Origin: Bugula neritina
Taxonomy: Eukaryota; Bryozoa; Gymnolaemata; Cheilostomatida; Bugulidae
DNA: 64,000 nt
Assembly: GCA_964035545.1 (NCBI GenBank)
Contig: OZ037772.1
Span: forward strand, 11,969,818-12,033,817
Reading direction: 5' to 3'
The notes beneath the pieces are model-generated. The model had not been told where the DNA came from. It did no database searches and saw nothing but the letters and a program-made list of their open reading frames with translations. The stretch's first letter is position 1. Each line of letters opens with the position of its first letter. The translations under genes were made by a program, and so were the position numbers. This document shows, piece by piece, positions 37,901 to 57,681 of the stretch.

Positions 37901-38389
37901 TTGGCTCTATTAATATCAGGCATCTATTAGAACACTGCCTTTTACATAGATTCAATTGGTAATGGTTATTTTGTGAGAGTACATGCAGCAAAAGGTGTCA
38001 TTCCACCAAATATTTGTAATCGTAAGGGTAATTTTCATTAACATAACATTAACATTGCACACTGTTATTCACAACTTAATCAAATTAAAATTATTATATT
38101 GTTTGGCTCAATTTTGTTAAAAAGACAAAGTTATCAATAAGCATGAAAAAGACAAGGGAGACAACCTCCAAATTGTGTAACCAACAAAGCTACTGTAATA
38201 AAATCTATTCTTACATATTATTATAATAAGCATGCTTACTGTTAGTCAGACGTGTAGGATACACTTTGTACATAGTATATAAAGCTGTTTGACTAGAAAA
38301 AGTAATGTATCATTGGTGAGTGCACATGGATCATTAATTCAAGTTTTAAAACTTTTACTAACTGCATGGTATATATATTTGTTTCAAGA
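34998..38389. other. intergenic region, no supported gene
   Basis: At 35,150-35,400 there is a somewhat GC-richer patch with a small hairpin (GTGTAAGCTGGCTACTCAGC and its partner), perhaps an old mobile-element fragment. Other open frames in the interval are short and without recognisable motifs. Confidence 0.4.
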
Positions 38390-38480
38390 TGGAGCAGCAG
38401 TGAACACAGAGTCATGGGTTTGAACCCCATGCAGTTAAGGTTATTGGTGATGTTAGGAAGAGCATCTATAGTCGTAATTT
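38390..38480 (+). mobile_element. tRNA-derived SINE, copy 1 (internally deleted)
   Basis: It contains a TPsiC/box B (GGGTTTGAACCCC) followed by TGATGTTAGGAAGAGCATCT and AGTCGTAAT. It aligns with the reverse-strand copy at 46048-46165 over the head (GGAGCAGC), the box B and the conserved tail. About 33 bp including box A are missing here. It lies about 350 bp upstream of the Bcl-2-like start codon. Confidence 0.75.
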
Positions 38481-38828
38481 CTATGAATAATGAAATGAAT
38501 AGCCTGCAAATGTTTCTCACAGGGATAGTGACTAGTAAATTTTCGTGAGATTTTTCATACGCTTGTTTCAAGAGTTGCACTCAGGTATAGTTATAGTACT
38601 ATTAAGTTTTGATAAATCAAGACTTGAAATAAAGCATTGTCTATTGGATCAGGACAACTCGACTAGCACAGAATCATTATTTAGTTGGTATCAGCATTCT
38701 GCAAGAACATTAAGCTGGACAAAGCAATCTTAGAGATATTATATCATAACGTAAATAATGCTTTCAGAAATCTCGCATTTTCAAACAAGCAACTAAAAGT
38801 AGAGAATAAAAAGCTGCTGGCAGCTAAG

Positions 38829-45550
<6,722 letters not shown>

Positions 45551-48500
45551 AACTAGAACTCAGGCTATAAATCAACCTGAGGGAAACTCTCCTCATCTAA
45601 CTCAGATCTGAGCTGTTCGGGTAGCAGATGATTGACCTCTGTAATTCTATTAAGTTATATGAACTGAAGCTTTCAACTGTATCTGCTACTCAAAATAAAT
45701 ATATGCTAATTATTTCTGGTATTAATTTATTAATTTCAATATTATTGCAAATGCACTTTAATTTATTCGAAACTTCAAATGTTTCATATAATAGTATGCC
45801 TTGACATGGCAGTTGCTGGCAATCAGCAGCCATATTAAAAATACTCCTCCAAGCTATTTGAATAATATTGTGTTACTAAGTCTTCCAAAATATAATAACT
45901 AATTCTGTAAAACTAAAATAGTTATTTTACACTCAGATGACTCAGACTCACGCAAGTTTATAGTCGCTATATATCCCTGTGAGAAACCCCTGATGGAAAG
46001 GGTTTTTGTTAAATCAGGCTAATTGGACTTATTCAGATGGAGCACAGGAGCAATTATGACTGGATACTCTTTCTAACATCACTTTAATGGCCTTTGTCGG
46101 GGTTCGAACCCACGACTTCATGTTCCCAAAGCAAACGCTTTAACCCCTAGACCACGGCTGCTCCCTCAGATAGCGTAGAAAAATAACTAAACACATATAC
46201 AATGCATCATCTGCATGCTTCATAATTATTCTTTTCAACTTTTCACAGCACTTCTCTATTCAGTATCCACAGCAGTTCTCTATTTAGTATCCACAAGCAT
46301 AATATTAAGATACTTTTATACAATTGAAAATATTTCCTATATTATGATTTTGTAGAATTTATAAAGCAGGAAATTAGTGCTGCACCTATGAAATGGTTAT
46401 ATATAAAAACAGTAGAGCCTGTAGAAATTGTAGCAGAATGTTAGCTCTATATATAGTATAGTAATAATATAGTAAAATAATTAGCTTGCCTTGAATCTTT
46501 CCCTGGTTGAAACTGGTATACCCTCTGCTGATGGATGAATTAACATAAACCTATTTTTTACTCTCAGTAACTACGTATATTAATAAATATATTTAAATAA
46601 TTTACATTTGCAAATCACATGCTTTACATATTGTAGCCTGCCAAACAAATTAAAACTAGAATGCTCTTCCAAATAACATAACATATACTACAAAAGTAAA
46701 TCAGAAGTTAAATATGCTAATTTTAAACAAACTATATCATTGTATCACTATCATAGTTTGAACAATTTCCCATTTTAATAATCAAGTTTCAAATGCTCAG
46801 GTTAATGCATAGCTGCACGTACTACAAAACTCAAACTAGTAAATAACCATGATATATTATATACAATTCCAGCACAGCCAGAGTTATTCTCAACACATGT
46901 TTGACACAATGCCAACTTCACTATTCAAAGGTTCTAATTTAGTTTAAATCGAATAAGTTGCAACACTCTCTTGGTTTGGTTATATTTTTTGATTCTCTGT
47001 TCACTTTTAATGCCAATAATTTAATTTTACAAATTATCAAAAACTATTTGATGTGTGAAAATTCAATTGACTGCAGATTTTTAATCGTATTTTGTTTGAA
47101 GATTAGAATTAAACTTTTAATACTGATTCACTGGGTTATTAGCAATAGAGGTGCCACCAGTTAGATAGCTTTTATAGCTTTCTCATGTAGCACAGATTGA
47201 ATTCACATTTATATAGTGTTTGTATTCAGAAGGTAACGCCAAACCTTCTCCACATGTATTAGCTAATTCTATGTAACTGTAGAGTATCTTTCAGATTGTC
47301 TACACATTATATACACAACACATGCTAAAATATAAAGTCATACGCTAAACTATAGTGTTCTATGCAAAACATAACGTCGCACACTAAACTATGTATAGTG
47401 TCATACCATATTCAGACTATTAGAAATTACAAGCAACTTGGCAAAAACAGCTTTACCCAGAATGCTGTGCACATGACCTGGGTTCTACTGATTAATTTTT
47501 ATATAGGATTTAGCTTTGAGATGCTATATTCATTATAACTAGCGATGTTTTTGAGACTCAAATTTTGTCAAAAGTAGCTTTTTTAGATCTAACAAAAGCA
47601 GTAGTTACTTCATTCAATTTATGTGTTTCACTTTTTCAGCTACGTGCATATGACAAGCTCAATTTCAAAAGTTTCGTATTTAAAATCTTTAAACAAATAT
47701 TTACCAACAGGTGAGCTGATTGAGTGTTTAAACGGCTATTGGCTCATAAAGTTAGACATTTAAATCAGAACTAGCAGCTACTTTTATATTTCCGACCATG
47801 AGTTCAACTTCTGAACGTGTCTTAAAATTAGCGATGGTGAATCATTCGCCATCTAAAACAGGCATTCTAGTTGTTTATCAAAGAATGTAGAATTCTGTCA
47901 CGAATGAGTGCATTAGGAAGAAAACTATCAGCATATTACACATACCAAGCTGCTTAGCTCAACCTTAGTAATGCATGCAGAAACATCCATGGAAAATACC
48001 ATAACCTGATTCTGCCATGTGAATAGCATCTTCAATATAATATTATTTTACACTAAAACCTGTATATTGAGGCTGGCACATTGTTCATAAATGTGTTCTA
48101 TTTTGGTAGAATATAATACTAAATGATTAGTGGCCATTTAATCTCTATTTTGAAGTCAAGACACTATCAATAAGACAATTTCATTTTGACAAATTTGCAA
48201 ATAAATAGAGCAATTTTGCAAATCAAGTTAATAAGATTATAGGATTGAGACATATATAGCTGTTGTTAAGCATCTGTTGCTAAGCATCGGTTGCATAGCA
48301 ACAAAATTGTCACATGGTTGATTTTATACAGAGGCATTTTATTAAGAAGTTCTCAACTTCGCAATTGCAATAAAGAAAAGAAGAAAATGCATGCATTTCA
48401 TTGTTAAGTCACTTGCAGTATCTTGATTAGAAATTATTGGTTAATGATTCTAAGAAATATCAAACAAATATAAGAGATAGATCAGTCAAAATTGATTATT

Positions 48501-48678
48501 GAAAGTTAGTTTAAAAGGTATAACAAAATTATTACAGTTTAACAAGGAAAAGTATTACAAGAAAATACTTAAAAGACACCAATATATAATTAAACTCTAA
48601 GCACCCATATTAGATACATCATGTTTTAAAAGTTATTAGGGTCTGTAGGGTTTATACACTGGCTGACAGTAATGTATA
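45551..48678. other. intergenic spacer with one SINE
   Basis: The 3' UTR of the Bcl-2-like gene (polyadenylation signal 45694-45699), then the SINE at 46048-46165, then AT-rich sequence with no supported exon. The tandem segmental duplication begins near 48,230. Confidence 0.45.
46048..46165 (-). mobile_element. tRNA-derived SINE, copy 2, with intact box A and box B
   Basis: Read on the minus strand it begins GGGAGCAGCCGTGGTCTAGG (box A TGGTCTAGGGG), continues to box B (GGTTCGAACCC) and then the tail TGATGTTAGAAAGAGTATCC. Both internal RNA polymerase III promoter boxes look good. The acceptor stem does not close (5' GGGAGCA has no 3' partner), so it is a SINE head and not a functional tRNA. 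The tail resembles the conserved SINE tails (GGAAGGGCATC-type) seen in several invertebrate phyla; that link is from memory. Confidence 0.8.
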
Positions 48679-50400
48679 CTAAGATATCTGGGCACATTGC
48701 CAACATCTTATTTCTCTGGTTCTCAGGTCACATTCTTCTCTAGTTCCGTCTATTATAAATGAGGGGTACTTGCAGCATCCATAGTAACCCTGAACCAAAC
48801 AATATTCCATATCATTATCTGTTAGCTCGATACCTTTATGGGGGACACAACTCTCAATAGAAAAGAATAAAAGGCGATTGTTGGGAAACCACATCTTAGC
48901 ATATTCAATGAATCAAATCAAATTAATCATCAATTAAATTAACAATGAATGAATATTTCTTATAAATTTGTAGCAAAATAATGTTAAAGCTTTACTCTTT
49001 AAAAACAATAACATATTATACAACGTGTACACATGGCAGGCTACAGGCTAAGCAGCGTTTTGTTGTGCTGCTACTGAGGGGCTGAGTTTACCACCCGCAC
49101 TTTTGCAAAACACACTCAGATCTGCTTATTCTAACATTAAATTATATCTTTATAACTGTATCGGTTAGTATAGTCATCATGCATGCATTAAGTATTTATT
49201 CTGCAATTAATTACAAGGCAAATGATAAGGCATAATTGAAATTTAAGTTGGTTTCTAATTTGCAAAAACCATCTGATATGGTAATTATTTTAGAGCAATT
49301 CATTTGTTAGCTTCTGATTCATGATTTTTGTTGCACTCGTTTGACATGCGAATCATTGATTGAATAAGCGAGACCTCAGACTAAAACCAACTGATGAGTC
49401 ACGCGACATTCTCGTTTAATTTCACCATTTGTCTCATTTGTCACAATAAATTATTCACTTTGAATGCTTATTTGCATATCTTACCAAAATAGAAAAAAAT
49501 TATATTGGCGGCATTAAAACTTTTCAAACATGTGGGTGAAAGAAACTCATGTGCCCTTGAAGAATAAAAAGTAGTTTCAAGAATTAGAAATAATTTTTTT
49601 TCTCAACAATGGAGATTTGTCTTTTAATACTAAGGAGTAGCCAGTTGTTTGGCTGATAATGCATACATGCACTGTTTGTGGTAAAAAAAGGATGTGTTTT
49701 AATTTTACCTCTTATAAAATTTCCTTTAGTAAAGGATGCTTACAAAGTTAAAACATCGTAGATTTTCATTCTTCATTTTCAAATATATTAATCAATTTTC
49801 ATATGAAAGTTATAAATTATATTTCATTATATTTTTCAACAGCTGACTTTAGTAAGTTTTGAGTTTGAAAGTTAAGCCAAAGTCAAGAAAATTTACTTAT
49901 ATCATCAAATAAAATTCTATATATTAGAACTTGAAATGAATTAACAGACTTACACCAATAGCGTGTGAAGTGGTAAAAATACAGCCCAGAACAGGCATAG
50001 CTTCGTTGTTGTTTTTGATGAGTAACTGTGAATTAAGACAGACTTTAAACTTGCAAATAAACATATTAAAAATAATACTGATACTAACTTAAAACTACTG
50101 TTTAACCTTAAAATATACAACAGTATTGTTCCTTAAAAAACTGCATTGCTTTAACTGTGGTATACATAACTACTAGGTTTTATTATACTAATGGTAAACT
50201 TGAGGTGCATGAACCTATTGGAAAGATCATGTTCAAACACAAATGATAAGCAATGGCATGGTAATCTAATATGCAAATAAGTTCTCTAATACTATACCAG
50301 CACTTGCAGACGCTCTAGGTGCTATAATACCTCCAAGGCTTAAGTAAGGAAACAGTTTTTGCATAGCTGCAGATGTGTGGTACTCTGTAAATGATTTAGC
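48679..50400 (-). pseudogene. decayed copy of a small secreted Cys-rich peptide gene (copy A)
   Basis: Homologous to copy B at 51,662-53,460. Parts: promoter near 50,407-50,442, 5' UTR exon from about 50,385 to 50,298, second exon 50025-49954, third exon 48850-48679. Compared with copy B, the second exon lacks the start ATG (a 3-bp loss) and has a 13-bp deletion in the signal-peptide coding part. The third exon keeps the GYYGCCKY..FIIDGT core but a one-base difference near its end brings an early stop. A short in-frame ATG inside the damaged signal region leaves a little hydrophobic leader, so residual activity is not excluded. Splice sites are preserved. Confidence 0.65.
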
Positions 50401-50406
50401 CTCTCC

Positions 50407-50442
50407 TTATATAATACTTAGGACTTTGTTGAATTAGCCAAT
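50407..50442 (-). promoter_or_regulatory. TATA and CCAAT boxes of peptide gene copy A
   Basis: On the minus strand ATTGG (50442-50438) lies 24 bp upstream of TTATATAA (50414-50407). The same pair occurs with almost the same spacing in copy B, in otherwise diverged flanks. Confidence 0.65.
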
Positions 50443-51661
50443 CAGCCTTGTAAATACTCCATCTGCTGGTCACACCACCAAAACAAATATAGCGCAGCAA
50501 TATGTTTATGACTTCCTAGGACACTCATAGCACAACAATAACGCACTGCAGCTACATTAGATACCACATTCTTTATATTTGAGGAGTACTAGTTTGACCT
50601 TTGACCTATTGAAACATGCTGGCACATCGTATTTTCACTGAACTTTAACTTGATTGCAGTAACTTTATTTAACACTCACTGGAGCTCCATTATAGATTGA
50701 TCTTAATTCTTAATTCGATTTTGGGCCCATATGGTGTGAAAAGTTGGCACTTGTGAAGCTGCTTCCTCTTATGTAACGGGTACTTTAAACCCCCCCCCCC
50801 CCCAACACATACACACAGACATGCATACAATTAATCTATAATGCAGTAAGAAAATATTCATATATATCTTAGATATCATATTCAGGTACTTTGAGGGTTG
50901 CATGCTTTAACAATAGCAAATATTTTATTATAAAGTTTGTGCAAATATATGTATTGAATTAATTTGGAATTTGTGATGCTTGCTGATAACCGTTCCAGTT
51001 GACTCTGTCATTACATTCTAGAGCTAATAGTGGTTATTGTTAAAGCTTGTTGCAGCAGCACAGCTTAATCACACAGCTAGCTTGAAATTTGTAGCTTTAA
51101 ACTTTTAAGTCAACTGGAGCAACTAAAATCAATCGTTGCCATTGTTCAATAGGTTAAACTGAGATAATGGCCATAAAACAACCAGTTATTCTGCACTAAG
51201 ATGCACCTGCATAGCATTAAGTTGGCATGAAGTCCTTGTCAACAGATAGTAGAATTATTTCAGCCGTTGAAGTAATTATCAAGTGCATGTTTTAAATGTT
51301 TTATTGAATTGCTTCACCTGTAACTGTTTAGTGCTAGATATCAAAGTGTTACATGATTGATTTCATTAAGAAGCATATAAAAATCTTACACTTTGCAATT
51401 GCAATAAATAAAAGGGAAAAATACATGCATTGCTAACTCACTTGCATAATCATGATGAGATTTATAAATGATGATTTAAAAAGTAATATAAAATGAGTAC
51501 TGCAAGAGAAAAAGTCAAAATTGATTAGTAAAAGCTAGTTTAAAAAACGTATAAAAATACTATTAAAGTTCAGCAAAGAAATGTATATTACGAAATTCAA
51601 TACTTATATACATAGACACCAATACATACTTTTAGCACCCAACCTGAAATATGGTTCAAGT
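50443..51661. other. spacer between the two duplicated peptide genes
   Basis: The end of unit A and start of unit B. A poly-C run of about 17 lies near 50,789-50,805. The 3' flank of copy B (from about 51,300; CAATTGCAATAAATAAAAG) matches that of copy A (about 48,360). No other gene is seen. Confidence 0.5.
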
Positions 51662-53460
51662 TTAAATATTATAGTAGGGTGTGTAATCTGGTTGACAAAA
51701 TTTTATACAGAGATATTTTGGCACATTTCTGCATTTTATTTTTCCAGCCACCAAGTCACATTGTCTTTTAGTTCCGTCTATTATAAATTTAGAGTACTTG
51801 CAGCATCCATAGTAACCCTGGAACAAAAAATATTCCATATAATTATCTTTTAGCTCCATACTTTTATGAGAACACAACTCTAAGAGGAGAATGTGAAACG
51901 TAATATCTATCAATTTGTTCAAATGAATTAAAATTAGCTGTGAGTGAAATTAATAGCCAGTTAAAGTGCTGGTATATAATAGTAAAGTATTCACAACTAT
52001 TTTAAAACTTTGTAGCAATTGAAACTTATATAATTGCAATGTTTAACTCCTTTAAAAGAAATAAAACAATACAAGGTGTATACATAGGCTATAATAAGCT
52101 ATTGTGTTTTAACTCGTACTATAACTACCCAGAAGATAGGTTTACTTAAGTGTACACCCACACTTCTTGCAAAATAACACACTTATATTTAGCTATTCTG
52201 ATATTGCAATATACCTACAATACGTCTCAATTATTAATTATTTTGTAATTAATCACATTGATATATCGTAATTAAAATTCGAGTTGGTTTCTTATTTACA
52301 ACCTATGTATAGAAACCATCTGATATGTTAATTATTTTAGAGTAATTTATTTTCTATTTTCTGATTCACGTGACATTCTCTTTTGTCTTATGTTTGTCAC
52401 AATAAATTATTCACTTTGAATGCTTATTTGCATATTATTTTGCCAAGATAAAAAACTAAGACTTTTCAAAAATATCCTTGCAAATTATGTGCACTTGACG
52501 AAACACTAATATCATAGTTAAAAAAACTTAATGATTCAAGTCCAACTTAATTGCTCATGTAGTGAATGACTCAATTTTGTTATTGTCAAGTTGTTAATAT
52601 GCTAAGTTATTCTAAAAATAGATAAAGCTTCTCACTGATTGATATGTCACTTTTCAATAATAAATATTGGATAAAATAGCCAGTAAATTGCGTGCTTGCT
52701 TCATGCATTCGGTCAGGAAAGTTATAATTTTTAGCTTTAATATAATGTTTACTAATTAGAATAGTTAAAAATGTTTGCAGAAGTTGGCTTACCAGATATT
52801 TTCAAGCGTTAATAATTTTTCATATAAAAACTGTGAGTGTTGCCCATTCATACTTTGTCAAAATCTCATTTTGTAAGTTTCAGACTCAAAACTTAAAGCG
52901 AAGTAGTATAGCTGATCTACTTATATTAAATAAAATACTTAACTAAAATTCATATTAGGATTTGAAATGAATTAATAGACTTACACCAATAGCGTGTGAA
53001 GTGGTGAAGAGACAGCCCAGAACAAGCAGAACTAACAATCCTATCTTCATGGTTGTTGTTGGTGAGTGACTGTGAATTAATTAGTCAGACTTCAAATCTA
53101 TAAATAAACGTAATAATAGTAATGATAATTTATCACCACTGTTTAGCTTTAAAATATGCAAGAGCAAATTTCCTTAAACAACGTTGCAATGCGTGCACTG
53201 TAGTAGCCTAAACTACTACTAATATAAACAAGCTAAACCTGAAGAGCAAATACAATAGGATTATGTTACAGACACAAATGATAAGCAATGATATATCAAT
53301 CTGATATGTAAATAAGTTATATGTAATACTATACCTGTGACTGTACTTGCAGATGCTCCAGGTGCTATTATAATACCTCCAAGGCTAAAGTAGGATACAG
53401 TTTCTATTACAACTTTAGCAAAGCAATGACAACAGATGCAGATATGTGACACTCTGTAAA
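51662..53460 (-). CDS. small secreted Cys-rich peptide precursor (copy B), about 93 aa
   Basis: Inferred exons: a non-coding first exon from about 53,460 to 53335, then 53069-52985 (ATG at 53050), then 51877-51662. The second exon encodes a clear signal peptide (MKIGLLVLLVLGCLFTTSHA) and ends at a good GGT|GTAAGT donor. The third exon gives a mature peptide of about 71 residues with LCSHK, GYYGCCKY, QCDL, KCRN and LCIKFCQP, so eight cysteines. The exon 3 boundary could be two bases earlier with a weaker donor. The even Cys count, signal peptide and tissue-type promoter fit a secreted disulfide-bonded peptide (defence, signalling or structural). I recognise no named family and assign no activity. 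Confidence 0.72.
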
Positions 53461-53485
53461 TGATCTGAAATTGGCTTGGCTTCTG

Positions 53486-53522
53486 TATATATACTACACT
53501 AGATCCTGTTCAATCAGCCAAT
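53486..53522 (-). promoter_or_regulatory. TATA and CCAAT boxes of peptide gene copy B
   Basis: On the minus strand ATTGG (53522-53518) lies 25 bp upstream of TATATATA (53493-53486). Transcription would start around 53,460, leading into the 5' UTR exon that ends at 53335. Confidence 0.65.
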
Positions 53523-56500
53523 CAGATGTGTAAATACTAATTTGATTGCTTACATTGCTAGGAGTCATCGTGATAATGATTCTCTGATAGAATGCTATCA
53601 ATTTACTACATCTGTTGGTTACATCATCAAAACAAATAATTCTACAGTAATATGTTTATGACGATGTATTCACAACAAAACATTAAAAAACTTGCATGTA
53701 AATACTACTTCCGTTATGAGTAATGGTTTGGCTTTTGACCTAAGATTTCTCAACTGATGCTTATTGAAACGTTTACAATGGAAATCTAATTTAATTGCAG
53801 TAGCTTTATCTAATATTATGCACTAATTATACGTATAATATCACTAGATGTTTGTTAACTGAATAAAATTCGAGCACCTACATATTGTCAGTATATAACA
53901 GCTTTCTTCCAAGTCTTAAAATAATTATGAAGTGCATATTTATTTGATAGTTTTACCTGCAGCTGTCTAGTGCTGGATTTTGCTGATAAATACAAGTTAT
54001 ATTCCAATCCAGCTTATGTTTCAAGTTTATTATCAAGTATTCATGTATGCTCATGTAATGGGGTCATTTTACTTAATTTAAAGCACACCATGTGTCATTT
54101 ATGAAAAAGCACACCTAAATTTGCTGAAAAATTGGAAAAAAAACATAGAAACTTAAAATAAAATAAAAAAAGTCCCGATTATTCACCTTATTTGTCAATA
54201 TTCTATGGGTTTAATGCAAGGAACTATATACAATGGCTGCTAAACAGTGAAAATAGCTAAAAACTAGAGATATATTATAGCTAGTACTAAATTAAGTTAA
54301 ATACTTTTTATCTCTTTTATATTGCTTCGAGTTTCGTAACAGTAGAATACTCAACATTCTTCCTTCTGATCTGAGCATGTATTCGTAAGAGTTTACAAAC
54401 TAATATGCCCCAATTAAGAGGATAACTCTTAAAAACACATTGCTGTTGGTACAGACTATCTCCATATCTCAATAAGAATGTTTAGAGTTTAGATAGTCAT
54501 TTGTTTATGTAAATTATTGCTAAACAAACAACACAGATACTTCATTTGACAAGCCATTTGTAGTGCAAAGCATAGATAAGATTGCTTGACTCATAATCTG
54601 TTGTTAATCAAAGAAACAGAAATATTTTTTTTCTTATAGTAAATGTATCAACAACGTATTGCGAAATAGTTGATCAAGATGCAGTGAGAGTAAAACCATA
54701 TAATATGCCAAAAGCCAACTCCTGTACCATGTTTATGATTGCACTGTATTATCATTGTATTTACATCAATAAACATAACAGCCTATCATCACATGTGGTT
54801 CCTGGCATCATAAAGTAATTTGTTTACTGTATAAATTATTATCAGTTAAATATAGAATACAATAATAAAACTGCCTTTACTAATATAATAAGATATCCTA
54901 TCTATTCACATACTATTACCACTTCCTATATCTATTCACATACTATCTCATCACTTATTCTGTGCCTCAGATAGTTTCAACTGATTGTATGTGAGGCGAA
55001 CATAGCGAGATATTACAATGGATACACTTCCTGTATCCTAAACTGTGTAGCAGAGCTGTGTCCGTGGTGAAAGAATTACAATATAACTGAAATCCCACTC
55101 AATCATCAGCAGCAGTGACGCGACTCCTCTAATAATCTAATAATTATTGGTTTTTAATTTAACTGGTTTCAGCAGTCAATTGCAACTAATATAATAAATA
55201 TACTAAAAAATCCTAAAGCTTATGAATTCTCCACTACTTAAACACCAATTTGTAAAGAAGTATCTTTGTACTGCTTCATAAGTAGTAGTTGCTGTGGTCT
55301 ATTAGATATTTAATGTAAAGACCAGTTAAAAATAAAATGGAACTATCAAACAATAACTCAGAATTGACACAGCCAGATAATAGGTACGGTATGACAGGTA
55401 GTTCTAATTTCTGAAGAGGAACTAAAAATATGGAGAAAGAATGCCACAGTTTCAGGCAACTCATTCCAATTAATGGTGGTTTATTAAAACTGTAGCTCAT
55501 AACCAAACAAATTAATATGAAAAGACTAGAAACCAGGATGTTATAACCACTCCAACATTTCCGCTAGCGGTCTACCTGGTGGTCATAAAGCGGCGTTGGT
55601 AATATCTCTGCAAGACACCAAGTTCCTGATCTAATGACTAAGCCATGTAGGTAATGTGGAAGATAATGCAGAGGAAGTATTGAATACAAACCTTTCCTGG
55701 AATCATTCATCACTTTGATGTTTGCAGCTTACAAACTGGAAATATTAACTTTCAAAGGATACTGGTTATTAAGTTTGTTGTTTGTTGTTTTTTGCATTTT
55801 GTTTTTTTTTTGAGGAGCTAGCTAATCCTCACAGACAATGGAGATAGTATCTTAGCACCTTATTTATTTTGCTTTATCAATGGTTGCCATCATCTTGTAG
55901 CTTAAGCTCAAAGTCACATGACCTATTCAACATCAAATGACTCATTTAGAGTGGTAGAATTGTTACATGTGTATGTTTAGCAATAAACATGACTTTATGG
56001 CACCAATGACATCATTATGGCCTTATGGCACTAGTGAGTCAATAAAACTAAACAGAATAAAATAAATAAGCAATAAAAAAAACAATAACCTATCAAGTTG
56101 GGTAACAATGTGTGTATATTAAGCAACTGATTCAATCTGAACACATATTCCCATGTATTTGTATACTGTTGTTTTTATTTTTTTATTTGATTTACGTCTA
56201 GCTTGGCTTACAATCTGCCAACATTATTGAAACGCAGCACCACTCTATAAACCAAGAAACACAGTCTAAAGTCTAAGCAAAACCACACCATAATTACGTA
56301 CTATTGTATGAAAAGCTTGTGATAGACTCAGGCCCACAGACCTTTGAAATAAGGTTGATTCTAGCAAAATGATAGTTCTAGCAATCACGCCAAGTTTGGC
56401 AGTTTGGTATAATTATGTGTTGTGTATTATAACTCAAACTGTGCATACTCTTCTTTTTGCGTTACTAAGTAGTGGGTTGAAACCGGGAAAGTTCCGGGCT

Positions 56501-57681
56501 AATGTTCAAAGTCTTGTCAAACAGAAAAAACTGTTTAGAAAACATCACGTATAAGAATGGTTGTCAACTTCTAGCTATTTAAGGCTTGCCAAGGCTTTGA
56601 TGAATTACACACTAAGAAATAATTTATTGCTTCTACTCCTTAACTACTGGCATTTTTTATAACTCCCTTCTGTGTGCATATTACGTAAATTGTAACTCCA
56701 TTTTTGGCAAAGTTTCAAGATCTTACGTAATGAATGCACCAGCTGCACCAAGTTACCTGGATCCACTTTGTCAATGTACTAGTTAGTAATTTGTTTCTTA
56801 TTATAAAATAAATGTAGCTACAGAATAATTGGTTATATAGAAGGAAATATGCAGGTTAATAAGGCTTTAAAGTTATATAACCTGTTGCAGGTGCCACTTA
56901 TACTTCAGTTAGAGTGACTGCAAGCATAACACAAAGTTTCCCTTCCTACTTATATTGGATTTATGTCTACTAGTTTAGGCTTGCTGTCTGCTATGAAAGG
57001 CAGAAACAAGTGTTGGATATTTGACACCTACCAACAACCTGCACTTGCCTTTCACAATGCAGTAGGAGTCGTTGCACTGCAGTCTGCCAGCTGTTGGAAC
57101 ACATCTATCTTGCAAAGCTGTCATTGCAAAAACTCAATACAAATATTTGTCTCAGACAGATTAGACGTTTGTCAAGTTGTCACTATCTCCTAGTTCTGTA
57201 CATTCACAGGAAGTGGTGCCCATGGCATAAGTTCACTATTACTTAGAGTCAGATATGACTAGCTGTGGCATTGCATAAGGAGTTGTCTTTCCATGAAAGC
57301 AGCCTAGTTTATTGACATTTCTACAAGTCATTTCTTCTGTTGAAATTTATCTTAATTTATACCAAACTTGTGTGTATTATTAAAAAATGAGAAAATTCAA
57401 ATGTAACAATATATAGACTGATAAACACCCTTTTAAAAATTTTATGAAAAGTGAGAAAAAGAAATAAAAATGTTATATTTATATATCAGTAGAATGATAT
57501 CCTTGTATATAATAGGATATATAATCATGACTGGTAATCTATATTATAGTAATACACATAATAAATTATAAAAGGATATTGTTATACTGATGACTTGGTG
57601 ATTACCAGTGCAAATTTCGAATTCGAAAATTTGTGAATTGGTAGAAGTTATCTTCTATAAGTACAACAATTGGGTAATCCT
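53523..57681. other. intergenic region, no supported gene
   Basis: AT-rich spacer. Open frames of 60-90 codons (for example 55276-55506 and 56963-57193) have no recognisable motif, signal peptide or splice partner. Nothing else stands out. Confidence 0.45.

Noticed and set aside
46048-46165. Functional tRNA gene
   Set aside because: Box A and B are good but the acceptor stem cannot close and a SINE-type tail shared with another copy follows.
56963-57193. Forward 76-codon open frame with several Cys
   Set aside because: No signal peptide, no splice partner and no recognisable motif, so it is consistent with chance.
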